Program-made: the position numbers and the translations under genes | Assembly (NCBI GenBank): GCA_965250025.1 | Contig: OZ252283.1 | Location: 248,001 to 312,000, forward strand | Source of the DNA: CBDDLD01 sp965250025 | Lineage (GTDB): Bacteria > Bacteroidota > Bacteroidia > Flavobacteriales > Flavobacteriaceae | Direction: 5' to 3' | DNA length: 64,000 bases | Notes under the pieces: generated by a model | What the model saw: the letters and a program-made list of their open reading frames with translations, nothing else | The model's database searches: none | What the model was told of the DNA's origin: nothing | Part shown: one piece after another, positions 54,548-62,474 of the stretch | Layout: the number at the start of each line of letters is the position of its first letter | How positions within the stretch are numbered: position 1 is the stretch's first letter

Positions 54548-55783
54548 CTAACTACGTATAAAATCCAGTATTTGGATCACGGCACCTTTATTTTTTGCTA
54601 TAAAATTGGCATTTAGTTGTCCGGATTTTGAGGTGTAATTCATGTCTTTTAGAAGCGCTGTCAATATGGCGTTAAAGGCTTCAGGAGTTTTTACAGAGAA
54701 CACGCCTCCATGATCAATCATTTGCTGAGCTTCAGGAAATTTTGAGTGATTTTTTCCAATAATGATTGGTATACCAAAGACTGCAGGCTCTAGAATATTA
54801 TGCAATCCGGTCTTACCGGCACCACCACCTACATAGGCAATAGTACCATAACTGTAGGCTTTACTTAAATAGCCGATAGTGTCTAATATGAAAACAGTAT
54901 GGTTTTCAGGATTTTTAGTTGACAGTTCAGAAAAACAAACAGTTGACTTCTGTATTTGAGCCCGGATAGATTTAATATAATGAGGCTTAATATTATGAGG
55001 TGCAATCAAAAACTTAAGATCATCGCCTTGATATTGATTGATGAATGGAATAAGTAATGAATCGTCCTCAGGCCATGTACTACCAAATACAATACAGGTT
55101 TTATTACTTTTAAAAGTATCGATAAAAGCAATAGAGTTATCCATTGAAAGTTGCTTATGAACCCGATCAAAACGTGTATCTCCAGAAACACTCACATTAT
55201 TATAATCAATGCGTTTTAGTAATGCTTTAGAAGCTTCGTTTTGTACAAAGATATGTTCAAAGGCAAAAAGTGCCCGTTTCATAAAACCACCATACCATTT
55301 GAAAAAGGACTGGTTTTTACGAAAAACAGCTGAGATAAGAATGGCTTTTATGTTTTGACTTTTAATTTCATTGAGGAAATTTGGCCAAATCTCATACTTA
55401 ACAAACACAATAATTTCCGGATGAACCAGATTTAAAAAACGTTTTGCATTAGATCTGGTATCTAAAGGTAAGTAAACAACAACATCAGCGATAGCAGTAT
55501 CTTTTTTTATCTCGTAACCCGAAGGCGAAAAGAATGAAAGCACAATCTTATGATTGGGGTGTAAGGCTCTTAATTCCTCAAAAACGGGTAAACCTTGCTC
55601 ATACTCTCCTAAAGATGCACAATGAAACCAGAGTGTTTTATCATGAGACTGTATTGAAGACTGTAAGTTGTTGAATGTCTTGGATCTTCCAGCAACTCCC
55701 AGTTTTAACTTTCTATTGAAAGGAGCAATGATTTTTATTAGAAAACCGGCAATATAGATGCCAAGAGAATAAAGTAATTTCAA
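54548..55783 (-). CDS. waaA: 3-deoxy-D-manno-octulosonic acid (Kdo) transferase
   Basis: A 411-residue GT30 enzyme that adds Kdo to lipid A precursor on the cytoplasmic face of the inner membrane. It has an N-terminal membrane-association helix (KLLYSLGIYIAGFLIKI), the donor-independent motif LWFHCASLGEYEQGLPV with the catalytic Glu, and the C-terminal nucleotide-sugar motif YVGGGAGKTGLHNILEPAVFGIPIIIG. The start is taken as TTG at 55783: it gives the family's N-terminus, and a -7 box at 55800-55807 lies between it and the longer ATG reading at 55840. Confidence 0.92.
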   Translation of the reverse strand: MKLLYSLGIYIAGFLIKIIAPFNRKLKLGVAGRSKTFNNLQSSIQSHDKTLWFHCASLGEYEQGLPVFEELRALHPNHKIVLSFFSPSGYEIKKDTAIADVVVYLPLDTRSNAKRFLNLVHPEIIVFVKYEIWPNFLNEIKSQNIKAILISAVFRKNQSFFKWYGGFMKRALFAFEHIFVQNEASKALLKRIDYNNVSVSGDTRFDRVHKQLSMDNSIAFIDTFKSNKTCIVFGSTWPEDDSLLIPFINQYQGDDLKFLIAPHNIKPHYIKSIRAQIQKSTVCFSELSTKNPENHTVFILDTIGYLSKAYSYGTIAYVGGGAGKTGLHNILEPAVFGIPIIIGKNHSKFPEAQQMIDHGGVFSVKTPEAFNAILTALLKDMNYTSKSGQLNANFIAKNKGAVIQILDFIRS

Positions 55784-55799
55784 AACGAAAATATTTGTG

Positions 55800-55807
55800 C
55801 TAAAATA
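55800..55807 (-). promoter_or_regulatory. -7 element of waaA (TATTTTAG)
   Basis: TATTTTAG on the minus strand resembles TAnnTTTG and lies 17 nt before the TTG start. It decides against the upstream ATG. A divergent TATTTTCG at 55852-55859 may serve the aminotransferase gene. Confidence 0.45.
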
Positions 55808-55903
55808 CAGTTCTTTAGTTGAAATACATTGGCATAGCAATACATATTTCGTATTTTCGCTTTCAGTGAAATTCTCGAAGTTTTATCATAAACACAATAT
55901 TTA

Positions 55904-57040
55904 ATGAAGAAAATTCAAATGGTTGACTTAAAAAGTCAATACGAAAAAATTGAAAAAGAGATAGATGAACAGGTCATCAATGTAGTGAAATCTACCGCTT
56001 ATATAAACGGTCCGGAAGTAAAACAGTTTCAGTCCGAATTAGAGACATATTTAAATGTAAAACATGTTGTGCCATGTGCCAATGGAACCGATGCTTTACA
56101 GGTTGCAATGATGGCATTAGATTTGAAACCGGATGATGAAGTCATAACAGCAAATTTTACTTACGTGGCTACTGCAGAAGCTATTGCACTATTAAAACTC
56201 AAGCCCGTTTTGGTGGATGTTCTTCCCGACACTTTTGATATTGATATTGAAGCTCTGAAGAAAGCAATTACGCCAAAAACGAAAGCTATAGTCCCAGTAC
56301 ATTTATTTGGACAATGTGCGAACATGGAAGCTATTATGGAAATCGCTGAAGCACATAATTTGTACGTTATAGAAGATACCGCTCAGGCTATCGGTTCTGA
56401 TTATATTTTTAAAGATGGAAGTAGGAAAAAAGCAGGAACTATAGGAACTGTCGGTTGCACATCATTTTTTCCATCAAAGAATCTAGGTTGTTATGGTGAT
56501 GGAGGCGCTATATTTACTAATGATGATGAACTTGCTGCCAAGTTGCGTAAAGTGGTAAACCATGGGCAATCTGTACAATATATTCATGATGAAATCGGAG
56601 TGAATTCCAGATTGGATAGTATTCAAGCAGCTATCTTGAGAATTAAGTTAAGACATCTGGACAGTTATAATGAAGCAAGGAATATAGCTGCTGAAAAATA
56701 CGATACAGCGTTTGCTGACCATTCTAAAGTGATCACTCCGGTAAAGGCAGAGTATTCAACACATGTTTTTCACCAATATACTCTAAAAGTAATAGGTGTA
56801 GATAGAAATGCATTGAGAGCACATTTAACAGAAAAAGACATTCCTAGTGGGATTTATTACCCAATTCCATTACATCTACAAAAGGCATATGAAGATCCTA
56901 GGTATAAAAAAGGAGATTTTCCGGTTACAGAAGACTTATGTGAATCTGTGATCTCTTTACCAATGCATACCGAACTAGACGATGAACAAATTGAATTTAT
57001 TACATCTACGGTTTTGAATTTTATAAACGAAAATGCTTAG
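55904..57040 (+). CDS. DegT/DnrJ/EryC1/StrS-family sugar aminotransferase
   Basis: A 378-residue PLP enzyme that aminates a nucleotide-linked keto-sugar for surface polysaccharide or LPS synthesis. CANGTDALQVAMMAL is the N-terminal phosphate-binding turn, and VIEDTAQAIGSDY holds the Asp that binds the pyridine nitrogen. SFFPSKNLGCYGDGGAI contains the Schiff-base Lys, and NSRLDSIQAAIL is a family mark. galE begins at the next base, so sugar amination and epimerisation are encoded together, divergent from waaA. Confidence 0.92.
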   Translation: MKKIQMVDLKSQYEKIEKEIDEQVINVVKSTAYINGPEVKQFQSELETYLNVKHVVPCANGTDALQVAMMALDLKPDDEVITANFTYVATAEAIALLKLKPVLVDVLPDTFDIDIEALKKAITPKTKAIVPVHLFGQCANMEAIMEIAEAHNLYVIEDTAQAIGSDYIFKDGSRKKAGTIGTVGCTSFFPSKNLGCYGDGGAIFTNDDELAAKLRKVVNHGQSVQYIHDEIGVNSRLDSIQAAILRIKLRHLDSYNEARNIAAEKYDTAFADHSKVITPVKAEYSTHVFHQYTLKVIGVDRNALRAHLTEKDIPSGIYYPIPLHLQKAYEDPRYKKGDFPVTEDLCESVISLPMHTELDDEQIEFITSTVLNFINENA

Positions 57041-58069
57041 ATGAAGATTTTAGTCACTGGAGGATTAGGTTTTATAGGGTCGCATACTGTCGTAGAATTA
57101 CAGGAAGAAGGCTTTGAAGTCGTTATTATTGATGACTTGTCAAATTCATCTGAAGATGTTTTAAAAGGGATCACCAAAACAACCGGGATTAAACCGATAC
57201 TTGAGATCATAGACCTTAAAGAGCAAGCCTTGGTCAAGGATTTTTTTGAAAGGCATCATGATATTAAAGGCGCTATACATTTTGCAGCAAGTAAGGCAGT
57301 AGGGGAGAGTGTTAAAGAGCCGCTCAAATATTATGAGAATAATATTAATACACTTGTTTATCTTATAAAACATTTAAACAAACTACACCATTCTAACTTT
57401 ATTTTTAGTTCTTCCTGTACGGTATATGGGCAATCAGAAGAATTACCCATTACAGAAAATGCACCTATTAAACCTGCCGAATCTCCATATGGTAATACAA
57501 AGCAAATAGGAGAAGAAATTATAAAAGATGTTTGTAAAGCCAATAATGATATGCAAGCAATTGCATTGAGGTATTTTAACCCTATCGGTGCACATCCGTC
57601 AGGACATATTGGGGAATTACCTATAGGAGTGCCGCAAAATTTAGTACCGTTTATTACTCAGACGGCCATTGGTATCAGAGCGCAGCTATCTGTTTTTGGA
57701 GGCGATTATCCTACTAAAGATGGAACCTGCGTTAGAGATTATATTCATGTTGTCGATTTAGCAAAAGCTCATGTCATTGCGCTACAGCGTTTACTAAAAA
57801 AGAACAATGCTTCAAATTTTGAAGTGTTTAATCTGGGAACAGGAAAAGGAAGCACTGTTTTGGAAGTGATTCAATCTTTCGAACGAGTTTCAGAGCAGCA
57901 ACTAAATTATAAGATTGTAGACCGAAGAGAAGGTGATATTACGGCTGCTTATGCAGAAACCACAAAAGCTAATCAAGATCTAGGCTGGAAAGCCGAACTG
58001 ACTTTAGACGATGCCATGGCATCTGCCTGGCAATGGGAGCAAAAAATAAACAAAAAACAACATAGTTAA
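57041..58069 (+). CDS. galE: UDP-glucose 4-epimerase
   Basis: A 342-residue extended short-chain dehydrogenase interconverting UDP-glucose and UDP-galactose. The N-terminal NAD motif is TGGLGFIGSH, and catalytic Ser and Tyr-x-x-x-Lys are in SSSCTVYGQ and SPYGNTKQIGEE. RYFNPIGAHPSGHIGE and FGGDYPTKDGTCVRDYIHVVDLA are GalE signatures. No gap from the aminotransferase gene. It supplies sugars for envelope polysaccharides and may also act in galactose metabolism. Confidence 0.96.
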   Translation: MKILVTGGLGFIGSHTVVELQEEGFEVVIIDDLSNSSEDVLKGITKTTGIKPILEIIDLKEQALVKDFFERHHDIKGAIHFAASKAVGESVKEPLKYYENNINTLVYLIKHLNKLHHSNFIFSSSCTVYGQSEELPITENAPIKPAESPYGNTKQIGEEIIKDVCKANNDMQAIALRYFNPIGAHPSGHIGELPIGVPQNLVPFITQTAIGIRAQLSVFGGDYPTKDGTCVRDYIHVVDLAKAHVIALQRLLKKNNASNFEVFNLGTGKGSTVLEVIQSFERVSEQQLNYKIVDRREGDITAAYAETTKANQDLGWKAELTLDDAMASAWQWEQKINKKQHS

Positions 58070-58094
58070 TTAGTAACTAATGCTGTTAAGAAGC

Positions 58095-58598
58095 TTATGC
58101 GGCTTCAGGGAGTCCTTTTTTTCTACTAAAGAAATTACCAAAAATAAGAATGATGATTCCTGTGGTAACTGATAAATCGGCAACATTAAAGATGCCGGTT
58201 TTTAGTGTGTCATTTATTTGAAGGAACATAAAATCGGTAACCTGACCAAAAGCTACGCGATCAAAAACATTAGCAATCCCCCCGCCTATAATACAACAAA
58301 AACCTATAAGGCTTAAGCGATCCAAGTCCTTGGTTTTAAAAATATGATATATAACGTAACCCAACACAGCTACAGGTAAGATTAATAGGAAAATAGCTTT
58401 AGTGATTTCACTAAGATCACTACCCATTCCTAAAAAGGCCCCTTTGTTTTCGACCCATATCAATTGTACATATTCATCAAGAACATTTACAGCTTTTCCT
58501 TTGATCATTGTAGTTCTTACAATGACTTTGGTAATTTGGTCCAAAGCAATGTTTACCACAATGAGTAATACTATGGACAGATTACGAGATAATTTCAT
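58095..58598 (-). CDS. lspA: Lipoprotein signal peptidase (SPII)
   Basis: A 167-residue inner-membrane aspartyl protease with four helices that removes prolipoprotein signal peptides before the modified Cys. The catalytic Asps lie in NVFDRVAFGQVTDFM and FNVADLSVTTG; VENKGAFLGM corresponds to the conserved Asn-x-Gly-Ala-x-Phe. The start at 58598 (MKLSRN) is preferred to 58652, which would overlap fabD. It is the maturase for the many lipoproteins in this window. Downstream of fabD by 4 nt. Confidence 0.95.
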   Translation of the reverse strand: MKLSRNLSIVLLIVVNIALDQITKVIVRTTMIKGKAVNVLDEYVQLIWVENKGAFLGMGSDLSEITKAIFLLILPVAVLGYVIYHIFKTKDLDRLSLIGFCCIIGGGIANVFDRVAFGQVTDFMFLQINDTLKTGIFNVADLSVTTGIIILIFGNFFSRKKGLPEAA

Positions 58599-58602
58599 AA
58601 CA

Positions 58603-59496
58603 TTAAGATTTGGTTTCAAAAGCAGCAGAGGCTGTTTCGGAAGAGCGATCAATTTTTTTAACCAGTCCCTGTAGTACTTTTCCAGGGCCTACTTCTGTAA
58701 AATGAGTAGCACCATCAGCGATCATTTGTTGTACAGATTGTGTCCAGCGAACAGGAGCTGTAAGTTGAGAAATAAGATTGGTTTTGATCTCATTTTCATT
58801 AGTAACAGCGTTGGCGGTTACATTTTGATATATTGGGCATTTTGGAGATGAAAAAGTGGTAGCCTCTATCGCTGCAGCCAATTCTTCTCTAGCGGGCTCC
58901 ATTAATGGCGAGTGGAAAGCACCACCAACAGGTAAGATCAGGGCTCTTCGAGCACCTTCTTCCTTTAAGATTTCGCAAGCGTTGTTAATGGCATCAATTT
59001 CTCCCGAAATAACCAATTGCCCTGGGCAATTATAATTAGCAGCAACTACAATACCATCAGTAGTAGCACATACTTTTTCTACAATATCATCGTCTAATCC
59101 CAATACAGCGGCCATAGTGCTTGGTTGTAATTCACAGGCTTTTTGCATGGCTGTAGCGCGTTGAGATACTAACTTGAGACCATCTTCGAAAGAAAGCACA
59201 CCATTAGCTACTAAGGCAGATAACTCACCTAATGAATGGCCTGCAACCATATCTGGTTGAAAAGCATCGCCAATAGTTTTTGCTAAAATGACAGAATGTA
59301 AAAATATAGCAGGCTGCGTCACTTTAGTTTGTTTTAAATCCTCAGCTGAGCCTTCAAACATAACATCTGTGATATGAAACCCAAGAATGTCATTAGCTTT
59401 TTCAAAAAGTTCCTGTGCCATAACAGAATTCTCATAGAGGTCCAAACCCATCCCTGAAAATTGTGCACCTTGTCCCGGAAATATATATGCTTTCAT
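58603..59496 (-). CDS. fabD: Malonyl-CoA:ACP transacylase
   Basis: A 297-residue enzyme that loads malonyl groups on acyl carrier protein for fatty-acid synthesis. FPGQGAQFSGMG opens the protein, the nucleophile Ser is in VAGHSLGELSAL and the catalytic His is in GGAFHSPLM. QPAIFLHSV supplies the oxyanion Gln. Complete length. Followed after 4 nt by lspA, forming a two-gene minus-strand operon. Confidence 0.96.
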   Translation of the reverse strand: MKAYIFPGQGAQFSGMGLDLYENSVMAQELFEKANDILGFHITDVMFEGSAEDLKQTKVTQPAIFLHSVILAKTIGDAFQPDMVAGHSLGELSALVANGVLSFEDGLKLVSQRATAMQKACELQPSTMAAVLGLDDDIVEKVCATTDGIVVAANYNCPGQLVISGEIDAINNACEILKEEGARRALILPVGGAFHSPLMEPAREELAAAIEATTFSSPKCPIYQNVTANAVTNENEIKTNLISQLTAPVRWTQSVQQMIADGATHFTEVGPGKVLQGLVKKIDRSSETASAAFETKS

Positions 59497-59533
59497 GTCC
59501 CTTTAAAATTTAGTGTTGCAAAAATAGGAATAT

Positions 59534-60469
59534 TTATTTTCTATGATAGGTAATAAAAGAAAAAGCATAATTATGATGAGCATCAGCATCATGTTTGGTG
59601 CGTTGCGTTTCTTTCCACTGGTTCAGGTCCAACGCAGGGAAGAAAGTATCTGCATTGTTAAAGTTCGCATGTACTCGGGTCAATTCAATTTTGTCAGCTA
59701 CAGGTAAAGCCTGTTTGTAGATCTCTCCGCCACCAATGATAAAGGGTTGATCATCTTTTCTGGCAACATCAATAGCATCCTCTAAAGAGTGAACTACAAT
59801 AACACCCTCGGGAACCTTATAATTATCCTGACGTGTAATGACCACATGAGTACGGTTAGGCAGAGGCTTTGGAAAACTTTCGAATGTTTTACGCCCCATA
59901 ATGATATGATGACCAGAAGTTAGTTGTTTAAAACGTTTCAGATCATTACTCAAATGCCATATGAGATCGTTGTCTTTTCCAATGGCATTATCTTCTCCCG
60001 CAGCAACAATTATAGTTAACTCAGAGGTCTTTTTTTTTTCAGAGGATATTACAGGTTTTGATTGTGCCTCATTATATGCCTGCGATTGGGCGATTTTAGT
60101 TTCCTCTTTAAGAAAATTCTGTTTTAATTGCGCTATACGTTGCTGCTGTTGATTTACCAATTTATCTAATTGTTGTTTTTCCCATGCCTTACCCATAAAC
60201 TTATTGGTGATGAAGACATTCACAAAATGATAAATGAATAAAAACAACCAAGCTAAAATCGCATATACAAACCAATTGATTCCGGCGATGGTAAAATCTT
60301 TTCCAATTCCCAAAACGGTATTTGCAAGGATTAAAAATACGGCACCAATTAAAAACACAACAAAATGTATGTACAACCGTTTTTTTTGACGGATGCGTTT
60401 TTGTGCATTTTCAATAAGCTCTAATTGGTCTTTATCAACTTCAGGAATTTGCTTTTTCTTTCCAAACAT
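59534..60469 (-). CDS. folA: 2TM-domain / dihydrofolate reductase fusion
   Basis: A 311-residue protein with two parts. Residues about 20-110 hold a 2TM domain: a charged helix, two membrane segments (LYIHFVVFLIGAVFLILANTVL and INWFVYAILAWLFLFIYHFV, quoted in part), then the characteristic NVFITNKFMGKAWEKQQLD. A Gln-rich coiled linker leads to a full DHFR domain (about 148-311) with IVAAGEDNAIGKDNDLIWHLSNDLKRFK, MGRKTFESFPKPLPNRTHVVITR and FIIGGGEIYKQAL. This should tether the tetrahydrofolate-forming enzyme to the inner membrane. The start at 60469 (MFGKKK) lacks a long nonconserved extension. thyA, its pathway partner, is 1.1 kb away. Confidence 0.9.
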   Translation of the reverse strand: MFGKKKQIPEVDKDQLELIENAQKRIRQKKRLYIHFVVFLIGAVFLILANTVLGIGKDFTIAGINWFVYAILAWLFLFIYHFVNVFITNKFMGKAWEKQQLDKLVNQQQQRIAQLKQNFLKEETKIAQSQAYNEAQSKPVISSEKKKTSELTIIVAAGEDNAIGKDNDLIWHLSNDLKRFKQLTSGHHIIMGRKTFESFPKPLPNRTHVVITRQDNYKVPEGVIVVHSLEDAIDVARKDDQPFIIGGGEIYKQALPVADKIELTRVHANFNNADTFFPALDLNQWKETQRTKHDADAHHNYAFSFITYHRK

Positions 60470-60704
60470 ATAGATGTAATTACTAGAGTAAAGGTAAGTT
60501 TTTTTCACTAAAACGTTGTCGTACTTTAAAGCCAAATAAAATAGCATGATTTCGAAAACGATGTAGTTGATAATCAGTGTTTAAGAAGTGTTTTTTAAGT
60601 TGATGATCTCACAAAAATCACTTGTAATTTTTAGAGACTTTAAATTAAAATAAAGCCTATTTTACGAAATTGATAAATCTTAGGTTTTGAGGAGGTTAAA
60701 GGTG

Positions 60705-60733
60705 TTGTTATGGCGAATTCTTTTATAATTTTG
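60705..60733 (+). promoter_or_regulatory. Promoter of the isoamylase-N-type gene
   Basis: TTG at 60705-60707 and TAATTTTG at 60726-60733 match the -33 and -7 elements with 18 nt between, and the ATG follows at 60756. One of the clearest promoters in the window. Confidence 0.65.
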
Positions 60734-60755
60734 AGAACTAATTAAATCTATTATC

Positions 60756-61052
60756 ATGGCAATTAAAAAACAGTATTTAAAGAGTAAGCCGGTATGTAAG
60801 GTCACGTTTTCTGTTCCTGCAAAAGCGGCTCAAAATGTAGCCGTCGTGGGAAGCTTTAACGAGTGGAATACTGAGGCTACAGCATTAAAAAAATTGAAAA
60901 ATGGTACATTCAAAGGTACTGTTGATTTACCAAGCGATAACTCTTATGAATTCAGATATGTTGTTGATGGCGCATACATTAATGACGAACAAGCTGATGC
61001 TTATGCTTGGAATGATTTCGCAGCTGCGGAAAATGGGGTGTTAAATCTGTAA
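60756..61052 (+). CDS. Isoamylase early-set/AMPK glycogen-binding-like small protein
   Basis: A 98-residue single-domain beta-sandwich of the isoamylase N-terminal (CBM48-like) type. KVTFSVPAKAAQNVAVVGSFNEWN is the family entry, with the Trp expected to stack on glucan. FKGTVDLPSDNSYEFRYVVDG follows, and the end has DEQADAYAWNDFAAAENGVLNL. There is no signal peptide, so it is cytoplasmic. It may bind glycogen or an AMPK-like partner; function unknown. A terminator follows. Confidence 0.88.
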   Translation: MAIKKQYLKSKPVCKVTFSVPAKAAQNVAVVGSFNEWNTEATALKKLKNGTFKGTVDLPSDNSYEFRYVVDGAYINDEQADAYAWNDFAAAENGVLNL

Positions 61053-61076
61053 AATACACCTAAGTTCTAAATGTTT

Positions 61077-61107
61077 AAAAAGGTGCTTTTCTAAAAAGCA
61101 CCTTTTT
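61077..61107. terminator. Bidirectional terminator
   Basis: A 14-bp stem (61077-61090 with 61094-61107), 3-nt loop, between the convergent isoamylase-type and TonB-domain genes. Confidence 0.85.
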
Positions 61108-61129
61108 ATTTTATTGGGAAACTTCAAGA

Positions 61130-61561
61130 TTAAAAAACAACAGTGACCAATAAGCTTACAGGAGTGTCTACAGCTTTACCCTTGATTGTACCGGGAGCTT
61201 TGAATTTAGGCATTCGCTTCATAAGGCGAATCGCCTCAATGGCTATAGCACGATGATTAGCTTTTGCATTGACCTGTTCGGTTTTTCCTCTCTTGTTAAT
61301 GATAAAATCAACTTGAAAGCTTGTAGATTCAGCAGTTGGAAAAACCCTGTCTGCCATTTCATAATCAAAGCTTACAATGAGGTAGTCTATAATTTTTGCC
61401 TTAGTACATTTTTTGACATTCTCATAACCTTTAACGTTTTTACACCCTCTATGCATAGGGTAGGTCTTATTAGTCTTTGAGGCGATTTCGTCAGAATCTT
61501 TCTCTTGAGAAAAGCCAAATAGAACAGACGTTAGGAATAGAACTAAACAGAAGTGTTTCAT
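61130..61561 (-). CDS. Exported TonB C-terminal-domain-like protein
   Basis: A 143-residue secreted protein with a signal peptide ending FGFSQ. The mature part begins with a Cys-containing segment (PMHRGCKNVKGYENVKKC) and then a TonB-C-like fold: FQVDFIINKRGKTEQVNAKANHRAIAIEAIRLMKRMPKFKAPGTIKGKAVDTPVSLLVTV (quoted in part), with the family's M-P-x-F/W-x-P-like turn. There is no membrane anchor, so it is not an ordinary energy transducer. Function unknown. It follows thyA by 4 nt. Confidence 0.78.
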   Translation of the reverse strand: MKHFCLVLFLTSVLFGFSQEKDSDEIASKTNKTYPMHRGCKNVKGYENVKKCTKAKIIDYLIVSFDYEMADRVFPTAESTSFQVDFIINKRGKTEQVNAKANHRAIAIEAIRLMKRMPKFKAPGTIKGKAVDTPVSLLVTVVF

Positions 61562-61565
61562 CTAA

Positions 61566-62390
61566 CTATACGGCAACTACACCTTTAATATGTGGATGAG
61601 GGTTGTAATCTGTTAGTGTAAAATCCTCAAATTTAAAATCAAAGATGTCTTTAATTTCAGGATTAAGAATCATTTTTGGCAAAGGTCTCGGCGTTCTGGA
61701 CAATTGTAATTCTAGTTGCTCATAATGGTTACTGTAAATGTGAGCATCACCAAAAGTGTGAATAAAATCACCGGCTTCGTAGCCACAAACCTGAGCCATC
61801 ATCATGGTAAACAAGGCGTAGGAAGCAATATTAAATGGCACACCCAAGAAGATGTCAGCACTACGTTGATACAATTGACACGAAAGCTTGCCATTAGCAA
61901 CATAAAACTGAAAAAAAGCATGGCACGGTGGTAAAGCGGCCTTGCCGTTGGCCACATTTTCACCAAAGGATTTGGATGTGTCGGGCATTACAGAAGGATT
62001 CCAGGCAGAAACCAACATACGTCTGCTATCTGGATTAGCTTTTAAGGTGTCTATCACCTCTTTGATCTGATCTATTTCTTCACTATTCCAGTTGCGCCAT
62101 TGGTGACCATAAACAGGGCCTAAATCGCCATTCTCATCAGCCCATTCGTTCCAAATACGCACACCATTTTCAGTAAGGTATTTGATATTGGTGTCACCCT
62201 TTAAAAACCATAAAAGTTCATAGATAATGGATTTTAAGTGAAGTTTTTTCGTGGTAACCATGGGGAAACCTTCACTGAGATCAAAACGCATTTGATATCC
62301 AAAAACACTTTTTGTACCCGTACCCGTACGGTCACTTTTTTCATTGCCGTGTTCCAGAACGTGCTTAACAAGATTATGATATTGCTGCAT
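61566..62390 (-). CDS. thyA: Thymidylate synthase
   Basis: A 274-residue enzyme converting dUMP to dTMP with methylene-tetrahydrofolate. The catalytic Cys is in ALPPCHAFFQFYV, with the phosphate-binding arginines in RTGTGTKSVFGYQMRFDL and CQLYQRSADIFLGVPFNIASYALF. HTFGDAHIYSNHYEQ and FTLTDYNPHPHIKG are further signatures. The dihydrofolate it makes is recycled by the nearby DHFR fusion. First gene of an operon with the TonB-domain gene. Confidence 0.97.
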   Translation of the reverse strand: MQQYHNLVKHVLEHGNEKSDRTGTGTKSVFGYQMRFDLSEGFPMVTTKKLHLKSIIYELLWFLKGDTNIKYLTENGVRIWNEWADENGDLGPVYGHQWRNWNSEEIDQIKEVIDTLKANPDSRRMLVSAWNPSVMPDTSKSFGENVANGKAALPPCHAFFQFYVANGKLSCQLYQRSADIFLGVPFNIASYALFTMMMAQVCGYEAGDFIHTFGDAHIYSNHYEQLELQLSRTPRPLPKMILNPEIKDIFDFKFEDFTLTDYNPHPHIKGVVAV

Positions 62391-62474
62391 ATGCTTAAGT
62401 CATTTTTCAGAAACTAAAAATAGACATTAGAGCGGAAAAGAAAACTTATGAAGAGTGATTAATATCAAAAGTTA

